This document shows, in pieces, positions 36,909 to 45,242 of a stretch of 64,000 nucleotides of DNA. Made by a program: the position numbers and the translations under genes. The first letter of the stretch is position 1. Each line of letters begins with the position of its first letter. The notes under the pieces were generated by a model. The model had not been told where the DNA came from, made no database searches, and was given only the letters and a program-made list of their open reading frames with translations. The stretch covers positions 124,001 through 188,000 of the forward strand of contig NZ_VUMH01000006.1 in NCBI RefSeq assembly GCF_009696265.1, given 5' to 3'. This DNA is from Desulfovibrio porci. Its GTDB lineage: Bacteria > Desulfobacterota > Desulfovibrionia > Desulfovibrionales > Desulfovibrionaceae.

Positions 36909-38189
36909 CTACAGCAGGTCGTCAAAGCAGCGGGCCAGATCTTCCAGGGTTTCACGGCGGCGGATCAGGCGGGCCGCGCCGTCGCTCTGGATCAGCACTT
37001 CGGCGGGGCGGCGGCGCTGATTGTAATTGGAGGCCATGGTAAAGCCGTAGGCTCCGGCGTCGAGCATGCCCAATACATCCCCTTCGCGCATGACCGGCAG
37101 CAGGCGGTTTTTGGCGAGAATATCGCCGCTCTCGCAGATATTGCCCACAATGGTCTGGAGCATGGGCTCGTCTTCCGCCGCGCCGCTTTGGCCACGGTAG
37201 ATTTCCACATCGTGGAAGGAATCGTACATGGCCGGGCGCACCAGCACGTTGAAGCCCAGATTTGTACCCACATAGCGCTTGTCGCCGTTGTTCTTCACGG
37301 CATGCACCCGGCCCAGCAGCACGCCGCATTCGGCGGCCACATAGCGGCCCGGCTCCACCAGGAAGCGCCCCTTGTAGGCGTTTTGGGCGGCCCAGGCGCT
37401 GATCATGGCGTGCAGGCGGCGGCCCAGTTCATTCATGTCCAGACGGGCTTCCCCCTCGTACTTGCGGTAGGGAATGCCGAAGCCGCCGCCGAAGTCGATG
37501 ATTTCCAGCTTGTCCAGCGCCCCGGCCGACAGGGTTTCGGCCAGATCCAGCAGCACCTGGGCCGCGTTGAGATAGCCGTCGGGCTCCATGAACAGTGAAC
37601 CGATGTGCTGGTTGATGCCGGCCAGGGTCAGCTCGTGCTTGGCCAGCAGAGCGAAGACCTCGCCCATTTTGTCCGGCGTGACGCCGAACTTGGTTTCCTT
37701 GCCCGCCGTGACCACCTTGGCGTGGTGACCGGCCCCGATGCCGGGGTTGAAGCGCACCATGACCTTGCCGCCGTGATTGAGGCGGCCCAGGGTGTCCAGT
37801 TGGGAAAGGGAATCCACGCTGACCAGCAGGCCGTGGATCAACGCGTTCTGCAGTTCCGTGTCGGAATTGTTGTTGGAAATGTACAGGATTTCATGCGGCT
37901 TGAACCCGGCGAGATCGTCCATGAACAGTTCGCCGGGGCTCATGGCGTCCACCACCAGGCCTTCCTCGCGGATGATTTTCAGCAGCACGGGATTGGCGTT
38001 GGCTTTCACCGAATAATTGACCCCGAAGCCGGGCTGGCTGGAAAGGGCCATCAGGTCGCGGCAGCGCCGGCGCAGGACATTTTCATTATAGACATAGAGC
38101 GGCGTGCCGTAGGTCTCGGCCAGCTCGCGCGGGCTGTGCTTGCCGTAAAAGTTGAGGCTGTCGGTATAAGCGGAACGGATATCGGACAT
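36909..38189 (-). CDS. lysA: Diaminopimelate decarboxylase
   Basis: 426 aa PLP enzyme that makes lysine from meso-diaminopimelate, the last step of lysine biosynthesis. The PLP lysine is in VNYSVKANANPVLLK at about residue 57; other family marks are GGGFGIPY (phosphate binding), EPGRYVAAECG, and GAYGFTMASNYNQRRRPAEVL near the C-terminus. The ATG at 38189 has AGAGGTG upstream; the frame is open up to 38246 but shows no family similarity there. Followed by the MATE gene 38 bases after its stop. Confidence 0.94.
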   Translation of the reverse strand: MSDIRSAYTDSLNFYGKHSPRELAETYGTPLYVYNENVLRRRCRDLMALSSQPGFGVNYSVKANANPVLLKIIREEGLVVDAMSPGELFMDDLAGFKPHEILYISNNNSDTELQNALIHGLLVSVDSLSQLDTLGRLNHGGKVMVRFNPGIGAGHHAKVVTAGKETKFGVTPDKMGEVFALLAKHELTLAGINQHIGSLFMEPDGYLNAAQVLLDLAETLSAGALDKLEIIDFGGGFGIPYRKYEGEARLDMNELGRRLHAMISAWAAQNAYKGRFLVEPGRYVAAECGVLLGRVHAVKNNGDKRYVGTNLGFNVLVRPAMYDSFHDVEIYRGQSGAAEDEPMLQTIVGNICESGDILAKNRLLPVMREGDVLGMLDAGAYGFTMASNYNQRRRPAEVLIQSDGAARLIRRRETLEDLARCFDDLL

Positions 38190-38388
38190 ATACACCTCTG
38201 AATAGGATTGCCGCGGCCTTTGCCGCGCAAAGGCCGATGGTTGCATGGAAGCGCCGTGATGACGGGCGGCGGCCCGTTGGCTGGATTGCTTATGTCCCTT
38301 AATTACGGGAACAGCTTTTAATTATCCTTGGCAAAGCCGACGCTGTCAAGCTGGGCGCGCCCCGGGCGCGTGCCGTCGACTGGGCGTC

Positions 38389-38915
38389 GGCCGCCGCAAC
38401 GCGGGATCTCAAGCGCAGGCCGCTCTGAAAAAGAGGGGCGGCCGCCGGTTGCTTCCGGCGGCCGCAGAGAAGAGGGATGTTCCGATGGTTAGATGGTTCT
38501 ATCAAAGGAGGAGGTTTTTGGGGGGTGGGTCCGCGCCGCCCTGATGGGGGCTGGGGCGGCGCGGAAATTTGTTCTGTTTTCCCGTATATATTGACCGCCT
38601 GTCGGCGGATTTTTTTTATTTGCTGCCCGGTGTTCCGGACGCTGTTGCCTCTAAACATAGCAATGCGCGTGCCAAACTTGAATAATATTGCTAATATACT
38701 ATAATTAAATAGAATTTTGAATGTAAGCCCGGAACAAAGATGTATATTTTTTATGCAGGCAGGCTCCAGGCCAGTATAAAATTTGCACAGATGCTTATAT
38801 TTCACGCAGGGGCCTTCGACGGGCAAAGTCCCCGCCCGCGTCCCGGAAAGCGGGACGCTGTGGGGGAGCCGGGGGCTGCGTGCGCCGTTAAACAGTGAAA
38901 TGCGGAAAAGCGGGG
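38389..38915 (+). repeat. Direct repeat copy A, about 525 bp
   Basis: Copy of the sequence at 39258-39783 (offset 869), diverged by scattered substitutions and small indels but clearly homologous from GCCGCCG to CAGTGAAATGCGGAAAA. It contains three GC-rich hairpins and a terminator in its first half and an AT-rich second half. No convincing gene: the frame that is open in copy B is broken here. Confidence 0.85.
38438..38618 (+). other. Hairpin-rich segment in copy A, candidate small RNA
   Basis: Perfect 11-base stem GCGGCCGCCGG/CCGGCGGCCGC (38438-38465), second stem CCGCGCCGCC/GGCGGCGCGG (38531-38564), and a terminator CCGCC/GGCGG plus eight T (38595-38618). The three elements recur at matching places in copy B. 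Could be a structured RNA or a remnant leader; strand is taken from the T-run. Confidence 0.4.
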
Positions 38916-39257
38916 CGGCCATAGTCTCGGTATGAAATGCGGAAAAGGCATGCCGACGTGCCGCGGAAAGAGGACCGGGCCCTCATGAGAAAGCCCGGTA
39001 GTATGGCGGAACGGCAGAAAGTGGGGTCTGGACAAACCGTCCGGCCTATCCGGCATGCATGAGGCGCTGTTTCCCAATTAGGATTTTTGTTCTCTGCCCG
39101 AGAAGACGAATTCCGGGCTGAGGGAGTATATTCAAGCATATTCGACCCTGGCACGGAGCGGGCCTGACGCGGGCAGTGGGGAATAATTTAGAAACCGTTC
39201 CTAACTTGTTTAGTCCCTACGAGTAATAGCGTATGCTATAGCCAACTCCGGGTGCGC

Positions 39258-39783
39258 GCCGCCGTAAAGCGAAAATCTCGGGTGCAGTCTGCTCTGAAAA
39301 AGAGGGGCGGCCGCCGGTTGTTTCCGGCGGCCGCAGAGAAGGAGGATGTTCCGATGGTTAGAGGGTTCTATTCAACGGAGGAGGTTTTGGGGTGGGTCCG
39401 CGCCGCTCCTGATGGGGGCTGGGGCGGCGCGGAAATTTGTTCTGTTTTTCCCGTATATATTGACCGCCTGTCGGCGGATTTTTTTATTTGCTGCCCGATG
39501 TTCCGGACGCAGTTGTTTCTAATATAGCAATGCGCGTGCCAAACTTGGATGATATGGCTAATATACTATAATTAAATAGAATTTTGAATGTAAGCCCGGA
39601 ACGAAGATGTATATTTTTTATGCAGGCAGGCTCCAGGCCAGTATAAAATTTGCACAACCGGCTATATTTCAGCCAGGGTATGTTCGGCGGGCAAAGCCAT
39701 CCGGCACGGCGGAAAACGGTCGCTGTGGGGGAGCCGGGGACTGCATGCACCGTTACACAGTGAAATGCGGAAAAAAGGGGCAG
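39258..39783 (+). repeat. Direct repeat copy B, about 525 bp
   Basis: Second copy of the 38389 repeat, separated by about 340 bases of unrelated DNA in which I see no gene. Here a short frame starting MVRGFYSTEEVLGWV at 39354 is open for 57 codons; it is not conserved in copy A. The 25 bases before this copy (from 39226) resemble the region before the island's alpA-like gene. Confidence 0.85.
39307..39486 (+). other. Hairpin-rich segment in copy B, candidate small RNA
   Basis: Same three-element layout as in copy A: stem at 39307-39334, CCGCGCCGC-type stem near 39395-39432, and CCGCC/GGCGG terminator with seven T ending at about 39486. Preservation of both stems despite surrounding divergence hints at RNA-level function. 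Confidence 0.4.
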
Positions 39784-40209
39784 ACCATGGCCTCCGTCCT
39801 GTTGATGGGCTCGGGCTTTCTGACGTCAGGCGAGGCGGTTGCGGGCCATACGCCCATACGCCATGGGGGCCGTCCCCGTCCCGGCGAACCTTCGCGATCC
39901 TCCCTTAGGCATGCCCGGATGTAAAGATCGCGGGCATGGGCTTTGCGCATATCCTTCAGAGCGGTTCCAAGCGACCCGACCCGCGCGGAAACCACCCCGG
40001 AAAATCGGGCGCGTTCCCGCCGCTAACCACGAGCAGTTTCGGGCAAGCTTCGCGCCCGTCAGCCGCGCATTGACATCAGGCTCGCGCCGTGTTTTGTTTC
40101 GCCTTTATGCGGCAGGCTTTCTCCTCCTCCGGCCCGGCGCCGGAGCGGGCAAAGCTGCAACCACAATTCAACAAAAAAGCCCGCCGCGCGGGCGTTAACG
40201 GAGTTTTTC
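39784..40209. other. Gene-free stretch before slyD
   Basis: No supported gene. A GCCCGC-cgc-GCGGGC hairpin at 40179-40193 has six A on its left side, so it would terminate leftward transcripts. A TTGACA at 40070 might be part of the slyD promoter, but no good -10 box follows at the right distance. Confidence 0.4.
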
Positions 40210-40632
40210 ATGCCCATCAAAAAAGGCGATACGGTACGCGCGCACTACACTGGAACGCTGGCTGACGGCACGGTTTTCGATTCCTCCAGAGAGCGCGACC
40301 CCCTGGAGTTCACCTTGGGCAAGGGCATGCTGATCCCCGGCTTCGAGTCGGCGGTGGAAGGGCATGAAGCCGGTGAAACCGTCACCGTGACCATTCCCCC
40401 GGACCAGGCTTACGGCGATGCCGACCCGGAACTGGTCTTCACCGTGGCCCGCGCCCAGGTGCCCTCGCATATTCCCCTGGAAGTGGGCGTGCCCTTGCAA
40501 CTCTCCAACGAGCAGGGCCAGATGGATGTGACCATCACCGACGTGGGCGCGGATGAAGTCACGCTGGACGCCAACCATCCGCTGGCCGGCAAGGAACTGA
40601 CCTTTGAAATCGAGATCGTCGAGGTAAAATAG
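40210..40632 (+). CDS. slyD: FKBP-type peptidyl-prolyl isomerase, SlyD-like
   Basis: 140 aa cytoplasmic prolyl isomerase. FKBP part: [36 protein letters not shown] and [11 protein letters not shown]; an inserted-flap domain lies between about residues 72 and 122. It lacks the His-rich metal tail of E. coli SlyD. A GGAG sits nine bases before the ATG. Followed by the glutamine synthetase gene 68 bases later on the same strand. Chaperone roles in nickel or Tat pathways are known for SlyD but not shown here. Confidence 0.9.
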   Translation: MPIKKGDTVRAHYTGTLADGTVFDSSRERDPLEFTLGKGMLIPGFESAVEGHEAGETVTVTIPPDQAYGDADPELVFTVARAQVPSHIPLEVGVPLQLSNEQGQMDVTITDVGADEVTLDANHPLAGKELTFEIEIVEVK

Positions 40633-40700
40633 CCTTTTCGCCTTGCCGCGGAGGGGTCCGTGAGAATGCGGACGATCCCGCGCGGATTGAAGGAGCATGC

Positions 40701-42893
40701 ATGAGCAGTAATACCGCCCGTCACAGCGCCATCCAGGCCATCACCACCTACAAGCCGGACGTGGCTCCGCTCAATTTCGCGGACACCAGGCCCACGGACA
40801 TTTTCGGCTGCAATGTCTTCAATGACCGGGTCATGCGCGAGCGTCTGCCCAAGGATGTCTACAAGTCCCTGCACAAGACCATTGCCTTCGGCGAACGTAT
40901 GGACCCGTCCATCGCCGATACCGTGGCTGCGGTGATGAAGGACTGGGCCATTGAAAAAGGGGCCACCCATTTCACCCACGTCTTTTACCCGCTCACCGGC
41001 CAGACCGCCGAAAAGCACGACAGCTTTCTGATGCCCGACGGCTCGGGCGGGGTCATTGCCGAGTTTTCCGGCTCCATGCTGATCCGGGGCGAGCCCGACG
41101 CTTCCTCTTTCCCCTCCGGGGGGCTGCGCTCCACCTTCGAGGCGCGCGGCTACACGGCCTGGGACGTGACCAGCCCGGCCTATATCATGGAAAACCCCAA
41201 CGGCACCTTTCTGTGCATCCCCACCATGTTCCTGTCCTGGACGGGCGTGGCCCTGGACAAGAAAACGCCGCTGCTGCGCTCCGGCCAGGCCCTGAATCGC
41301 GAGGCCCAGCGGGTGCTGGCCCTGTTCAACATCCACACGGATCTGCCGGTGATTTCCTACGCCGGTCTGGAGCAGGAATACTTTCTCATCGACCACAACT
41401 TCAATTTCGCCCGGCCCGACCTGCAGATCGCCGGACGTTCGCTGTTCGGCGCGCGCCCGGCCAAGGGCCAGGAATTCAGCGACCAGTATTTCGGGGTCAT
41501 CCCGCAGCGCGTGCTTTCCTGCATGATGGAAGTGGAACGTGAACTCTACAAACTGGGCGTGCCCGTGCGCACCCGCCACAACGAGGCGGCGCCCAGCCAG
41601 TACGAGATCGCGCCGCTCTACGAGCCCAGCAACCTGGCCGTGGACCACAACCACATCATTATGGCCACATTGCGCAATGTGGCCAAACGCTACGGCCTGA
41701 AGTGCCTCCTGCACGAAAAGCCCTTCAGCGGCATCAACGGCTCGGGCAAGCACGTCAACTATTCCCTGGGCAACGCGGAACTGGGCACGCTCTTTGACCC
41801 CGGCGAGACGCCGCACGCCAATGCCAAGTTTCTGGTTTTCTGCGCGGCCATGATCCGCGCGGTGCACAAGTTCGGCGGCCTGCTGCGGGCCACTGTGGCC
41901 AGCGCCAGCAACGATCACCGCCTGGGCGCGCACGAGGCCCCGCCCGCCATCATGTCCATTTTCCTGGGCGACCAGCTCACCGAAGTTTTCGAAGCCTTCC
42001 GGGCCGGGCGCGCCGAGGACGCGGCCAGCGGCAAAGGCGGCCGCGCCCTGAACCTGGGGGTGGACACCCTGCCGCCCCTGCCCACGGACCCCGGCGACCG
42101 CAACCGCACTAGCCCCGTGGCCTTTACCGGCAACCGTTTTGAATTCCGCGCCGTGGGCTCCAGCCAGTCCGCCGCCGGTTCCATCACCGCGCTCAACGCC
42201 ATGATGGCCGACTCCCTGGGCTTCGCCGCCGACTGGCTGGAACGGGAAATCAGGGACGGCAAAGCCTTTAACGCCGCCGTGGAGTCCTTCATCAGCCATG
42301 TCATTGAGGAACACAGCGCCGTGATCTTCAACGGCGACGGCTACTCGGAGGTCTGGCACAACGAGGCCCGGCGGCGCGGCCTGCCGGATCTGCGCAATAC
42401 GCCCGAAGCCCTGCCGGAACTCACCCGGCCCGAGGTCATCGCGCTGTACGAAAGCCAGGGCATTCTCAACCGGGCCGAGCTCAAGGCCCGGCAGGACATC
42501 TACCTGGAGCAGTACTGCAAGACCGTGCGCACCGAGGCCAACCTGGCCATCCGCATGGCCCGCACCATCATCTTCCCGGCGGGCATGCGCTACCAGGGCG
42601 AACTGGCCGGTACCGCCGCCCGGATGCAGTCCATCGGCAAGGATTATAAAACCATGACCTTGGACGAGGTGACGGCGCACCTGCGCGGTTTGCAGACGGC
42701 CACGGCCCGGCTGGAGGATGTGCTGGCCGATGTGGGGCAACTGGGCGAAGGCCTGGACGCCGCCCGGCGCTACTGTGAGGAAGTGCTGCCCCTGATGCGG
42801 GAGACGCGCCGTTACGCCGACCTGCTGGAAACCCGCGTGGCCGACGATCTGTGGGCTTTGCCCAACTATCAGGAAATTCTGTTCGGAAAATAG
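40701..42893 (+). CDS. glnN: Glutamine synthetase type III
   Basis: 730 aa GSIII enzyme that makes glutamine from glutamate, ammonia and ATP. Length and sequence fit type III, not the ~470 aa type I: N-terminal [23 protein letters not shown], the catalytic core with [33 protein letters not shown] and [16 protein letters not shown]-terminal helical extension follows. GGAG lies eight bases before the ATG. A strong terminator ends the gene. Nitrogen-dependent regulation is likely but no site is obvious. Confidence 0.95.
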   Translation: MSSNTARHSAIQAITTYKPDVAPLNFADTRPTDIFGCNVFNDRVMRERLPKDVYKSLHKTIAFGERMDPSIADTVAAVMKDWAIEKGATHFTHVFYPLTGQTAEKHDSFLMPDGSGGVIAEFSGSMLIRGEPDASSFPSGGLRSTFEARGYTAWDVTSPAYIMENPNGTFLCIPTMFLSWTGVALDKKTPLLRSGQALNREAQRVLALFNIHTDLPVISYAGLEQEYFLIDHNFNFARPDLQIAGRSLFGARPAKGQEFSDQYFGVIPQRVLSCMMEVERELYKLGVPVRTRHNEAAPSQYEIAPLYEPSNLAVDHNHIIMATLRNVAKRYGLKCLLHEKPFSGINGSGKHVNYSLGNAELGTLFDPGETPHANAKFLVFCAAMIRAVHKFGGLLRATVASASNDHRLGAHEAPPAIMSIFLGDQLTEVFEAFRAGRAEDAASGKGGRALNLGVDTLPPLPTDPGDRNRTSPVAFTGNRFEFRAVGSSQSAAGSITALNAMMADSLGFAADWLEREIRDGKAFNAAVESFISHVIEEHSAVIFNGDGYSEVWHNEARRRGLPDLRNTPEALPELTRPEVIALYESQGILNRAELKARQDIYLEQYCKTVRTEANLAIRMARTIIFPAGMRYQGELAGTAARMQSIGKDYKTMTLDEVTAHLRGLQTATARLEDVLADVGQLGEGLDAARRYCEEVLPLMRETRRYADLLETRVADDLWALPNYQEILFGK

Positions 42894-42912
42894 CGGACGG
42901 AATGCCAGCTGG

Positions 42913-42958
42913 AATACAACGGCCGCCGATCCTGTTTGGGACCGGCGGCCGTTGTATT
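42913..42958 (+). terminator. Strong terminator after glnN
   Basis: Perfect 16-base arms (AATACAACGGCCGCCG and its complement at 42943-42958) with a 14-base loop. T-rich ends on both sides make it potentially bidirectional. Confidence 0.85.
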
Positions 42959-42965
42959 TGCACTT

Positions 42966-43475
42966 CTACTCCGGAAATTTCCCTCGTCTGCTTGAATCTC
43001 CATTGATCCAGCCCCTGCATCTGATTTTTAACTGGGGCAGCAGATAGGGGAAGTAACGTCGACGGATAGTAAAATCATAGCGATACTTTTCGTTTATTAT
43101 GGCATAAAAATGAAAATCGTCCCTCCAGACCAGATTCGAAAGGCAATATGATGGAGGAACCGGCGTAATACCCATACCGCCAAGGCATTTTCTGCAGAGT
43201 ATTTTTGAACATTCCTTATTAATAGTAATGAAATTCACAGCTTCTTCAAACGGGCAGTCATAGTCTGTTACCAAAAGGTATATATTTCCTGTTGCATATT
43301 GGCGCAACAGATCAAGGCCCGGAATACGGAGATTCGTGCACCTGCCTCCGGCCATGAGCAGCGAGGAGCCGGAATCGCACGGTTGCAGGGAAAAAATGTC
43401 TGTTTGCTTCACGGCTTCACCGAATGCGCCCGGTGTTGACTTTCGGGCATGCCGCCTGAAACGGGAGCAGAACAA
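42966..43475 (-). CDS. Hypothetical protein
   Basis: 169 aa, no family recognised. The reading frame is open for 510 bases in DNA less GC-rich than its neighbours, with a non-random residue mix (NFITINKECSKILCRKC, VWRDDFHFYAIINEKYRYDF). A CRKC pair and other cysteines might bind metal. No convincing ribosome site at the first ATG; an internal start near residue 41 is possible. It sits alone between the glnN terminator and the trp leader on the opposite strand. It could be a degraded gene of foreign origin. Confidence 0.4.
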   Translation of the reverse strand: MFCSRFRRHARKSTPGAFGEAVKQTDIFSLQPCDSGSSLLMAGGRCTNLRIPGLDLLRQYATGNIYLLVTDYDCPFEEAVNFITINKECSKILCRKCLGGMGITPVPPSYCLSNLVWRDDFHFYAIINEKYRYDFTIRRRYFPYLLPQLKIRCRGWINGDSSRRGKFPE

Positions 43476-43532
43476 CTATGGCCTATTCCATTCCTGGAGG
43501 GAATCTTTTATGGGATGGAAAACTGTATAGGC

Positions 43533-43559
43533 TTGACAAGCTCCGGCTCTTTGTATAAA
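43533..43559 (+). promoter_or_regulatory. Candidate trp operon promoter
   Basis: TTGACA at 43533-43538 and TATAAA at 43554-43559, spacer 15 bases (short). It lies 45 bases before the leader peptide start. No other promoter-like pair is better in the gap. Confidence 0.5.
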
Positions 43560-43604
43560 GGCTGAAAACAGAAATGATTTTGAAAATAGACTAAGGATTT
43601 TGCA

Positions 43605-43694
43605 ATGCACGCTTTCCCGACCACCTTCTTTGCTGACAGCTTCCAGGGCTGGTGGTGGCGCATCAACATGCGGGGGGGAGACGTGCGGGCATAG
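43605..43694 (+). CDS. trpL: trp leader peptide
   Basis: 29-codon peptide beginning MHAFPTTFFADSFQG with three consecutive tryptophan codons (TGG at 43650-43658, residues 16-18), preceded by AAGGA. When Trp-tRNA is scarce the ribosome would stall here. Together with the hairpins downstream it forms a standard transcription attenuator of the trp operon. Length and position, 90 bases before trpE, fit the known enterobacterial type. Confidence 0.9.
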   Translation: MHAFPTTFFADSFQGWWWRINMRGGDVRA

Positions 43695-43757
43695 GATTCC
43701 GTTCGTTCCGGTCAGCTATTGTAAGCGCCGTCTCCCCGTGAGACGACGCTTTTTTTG
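43675..43757 (+). promoter_or_regulatory. trp attenuator with competing hairpins
   Basis: Terminator stem AAGCGCCGTCTC (43723-43734) pairs with GAGACGACGCTT (43740-43751), one mismatch, then seven T. GGGGAGACG at 43675-43683, inside the leader gene, can instead pair over nine bases with CGTCTCCCC at 43729-43737 and so break the terminator. Mutually exclusive folds are seen directly; regulation by Trp-tRNA level is the known mechanism. Confidence 0.88.
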
Positions 43758-43784
43758 TTTCCACCACACACGAGGACAACGAAG

Positions 43785-45242
43785 ATGAAAAACAAGGGTA
43801 CTGCGCAAACGCCGCTGACAGTGCGGCAATCCGCCCGCTGGCTCCCGGCGGACATGGACACGCCCATCAGCCTGTTTATGGGCATGGTGGGTGCGGGCAA
43901 CGGCATTTTGCTCGAAAGCGCCGAGGTGGACGGCCGCTGGGGCCGCTACAGCATTCTGGCCTGCGACATGGCCCTGTTCATCTCCTGCCGTGACGGCAAA
44001 CTGGCCCTGCGCGTGGAAGATCAGCGTTTCGCGCCGCTGGCCGAGCTGGAAGGCCGTCCCTTTGTGGAAGGGCTGCGCGAACTCATGGCGCGCCTGGAGA
44101 TCACGCCGCCGGAAAACATCTCCGGCCTGCCGCCCATCACCCGCGCCCTGTACGGTTATCTGGGTTTCGGCATGGCCGGTCTGTTCAACGCCAAACTGGC
44201 CGCGATCATGCCGCCCGACGAGGCGGACTGCCTGCTGGCCCTGCCCGGCACGGTGCTGGTTTTCGACCATCTTTACAACCGCCTCTGCCAGATCAGCCTG
44301 GGCGAGCACCGCACCTTGCGCAGCGCCCATGAAGCGGTGGACCCCGCCGCCAACGGGGGCAACGCAACCGCAGCCGCGGATCCGGAAAATATCGTCGCCG
44401 AACCCGGCGAGGCGGGTTACAAGGCCTACGTGGAGCGGATCAAGGAAATGCTGCGCCGGGGCGAGGCCATCCAGGTGGTGCCGTCGGTGCGTTTCTCCAC
44501 GCCCTTTGCGGGCAATCCCTTTGAACTTTACCGGCGCATGCGCCGCTTCAACGCCTCGCCCTACATGTTTTACATGCGCTTCCCGGAGCTGACCCTGTTC
44601 GGTTCCTCGCCGGAGGTCATGGTCCGTTGCGAGGAAGGGCGTTTGCAGCTTTCGCCCATCGCGGGCACGCGGCGGCGGGGCTGTGACGATCTGGAAGACG
44701 CCCGCCTGGCCGCCGAACTGCGCGACGACCCCAAGGAGCGGGCCGAGCACGTCATGCTGGTTGATCTCGGCCGTAACGACCTGGGCCGCGTGGCACGGCC
44801 GGGCAGCGTCAATCTGGAGCGCTACATGGAAGTGGAACGCTATTCCCACGTCATGCACCTGACCAGCCGGGTCACGGCGCGCCTGGCCGACGGTCTGGAC
44901 GCCCTGGACGTGCTGGCCGCCGCCTTCCCGGCGGGCACGGTTTCCGGCGCGCCCAAGGTGCGGGCCATGGAGATCATCCGTGAGCTGGAAGGCCGCGCGC
45001 GCGGCCCGTACGCGGGCTGCATCGGCTGGCTGGGGCTGGACCGGGGGAGCGTCAATCTGGACACGGGCATCACCATCCGCAGCATGTGGGTGCGGGACGG
45101 CAAACTCTTCTGGCAGGCGGGCGGCGGCATTGTCCATGACTCCGACCCGGAACTGGAATGGAAGGAAGTGTGCAACAAATCAGCCATCATGCGCTTGGTC
45201 TTGCGGGCGGAGGACGAAGAATATGTTTCTGCTCATCGATAA
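43785..45242 (+). CDS. trpE: Anthranilate synthase component I
   Basis: 485 aa. Makes anthranilate from chorismate with ammonia supplied by TrpG. Shows the chorismate-binding core: SPEVMVRCEEGRLQLSPIAGT, RNDLGRVARPGSV, PAGTVSGAPKVRAMEII and the C-terminal GGGIVHDSDPE. The feedback-type LLES motif is present as ILLESAEVDGRWGRYSI, so tryptophan inhibition is probable. The ATG at 43785 has GAGGA upstream. The 3' end overlaps trpGD by 20 bases, indicating coupled translation of the two synthase parts. Confidence 0.95.
   Translation: MKNKGTAQTPLTVRQSARWLPADMDTPISLFMGMVGAGNGILLESAEVDGRWGRYSILACDMALFISCRDGKLALRVEDQRFAPLAELEGRPFVEGLRELMARLEITPPENISGLPPITRALYGYLGFGMAGLFNAKLAAIMPPDEADCLLALPGTVLVFDHLYNRLCQISLGEHRTLRSAHEAVDPAANGGNATAAADPENIVAEPGEAGYKAYVERIKEMLRRGEAIQVVPSVRFSTPFAGNPFELYRRMRRFNASPYMFYMRFPELTLFGSSPEVMVRCEEGRLQLSPIAGTRRRGCDDLEDARLAAELRDDPKERAEHVMLVDLGRNDLGRVARPGSVNLERYMEVERYSHVMHLTSRVTARLADGLDALDVLAAAFPAGTVSGAPKVRAMEIIRELEGRARGPYAGCIGWLGLDRGSVNLDTGITIRSMWVRDGKLFWQAGGGIVHDSDPELEWKEVCNKSAIMRLVLRAEDEEYVSAHR

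Noticed and set aside
39354..39527. 57-codon frame MVRGFYSTEEVL... in repeat copy B as a gene
   Set aside because: The frame is destroyed in copy A, it runs through two hairpins and a terminator, and its end is low in protein character.
40070..40098. slyD promoter with TTGACA
   Set aside because: The hexamer 17 bases downstream is TTTGTT, too weak to support a call.
40410..42740. 776-codon minus-strand frame over slyD and glnN
   Set aside because: Antisense shadow crossing two real genes and their spacer.
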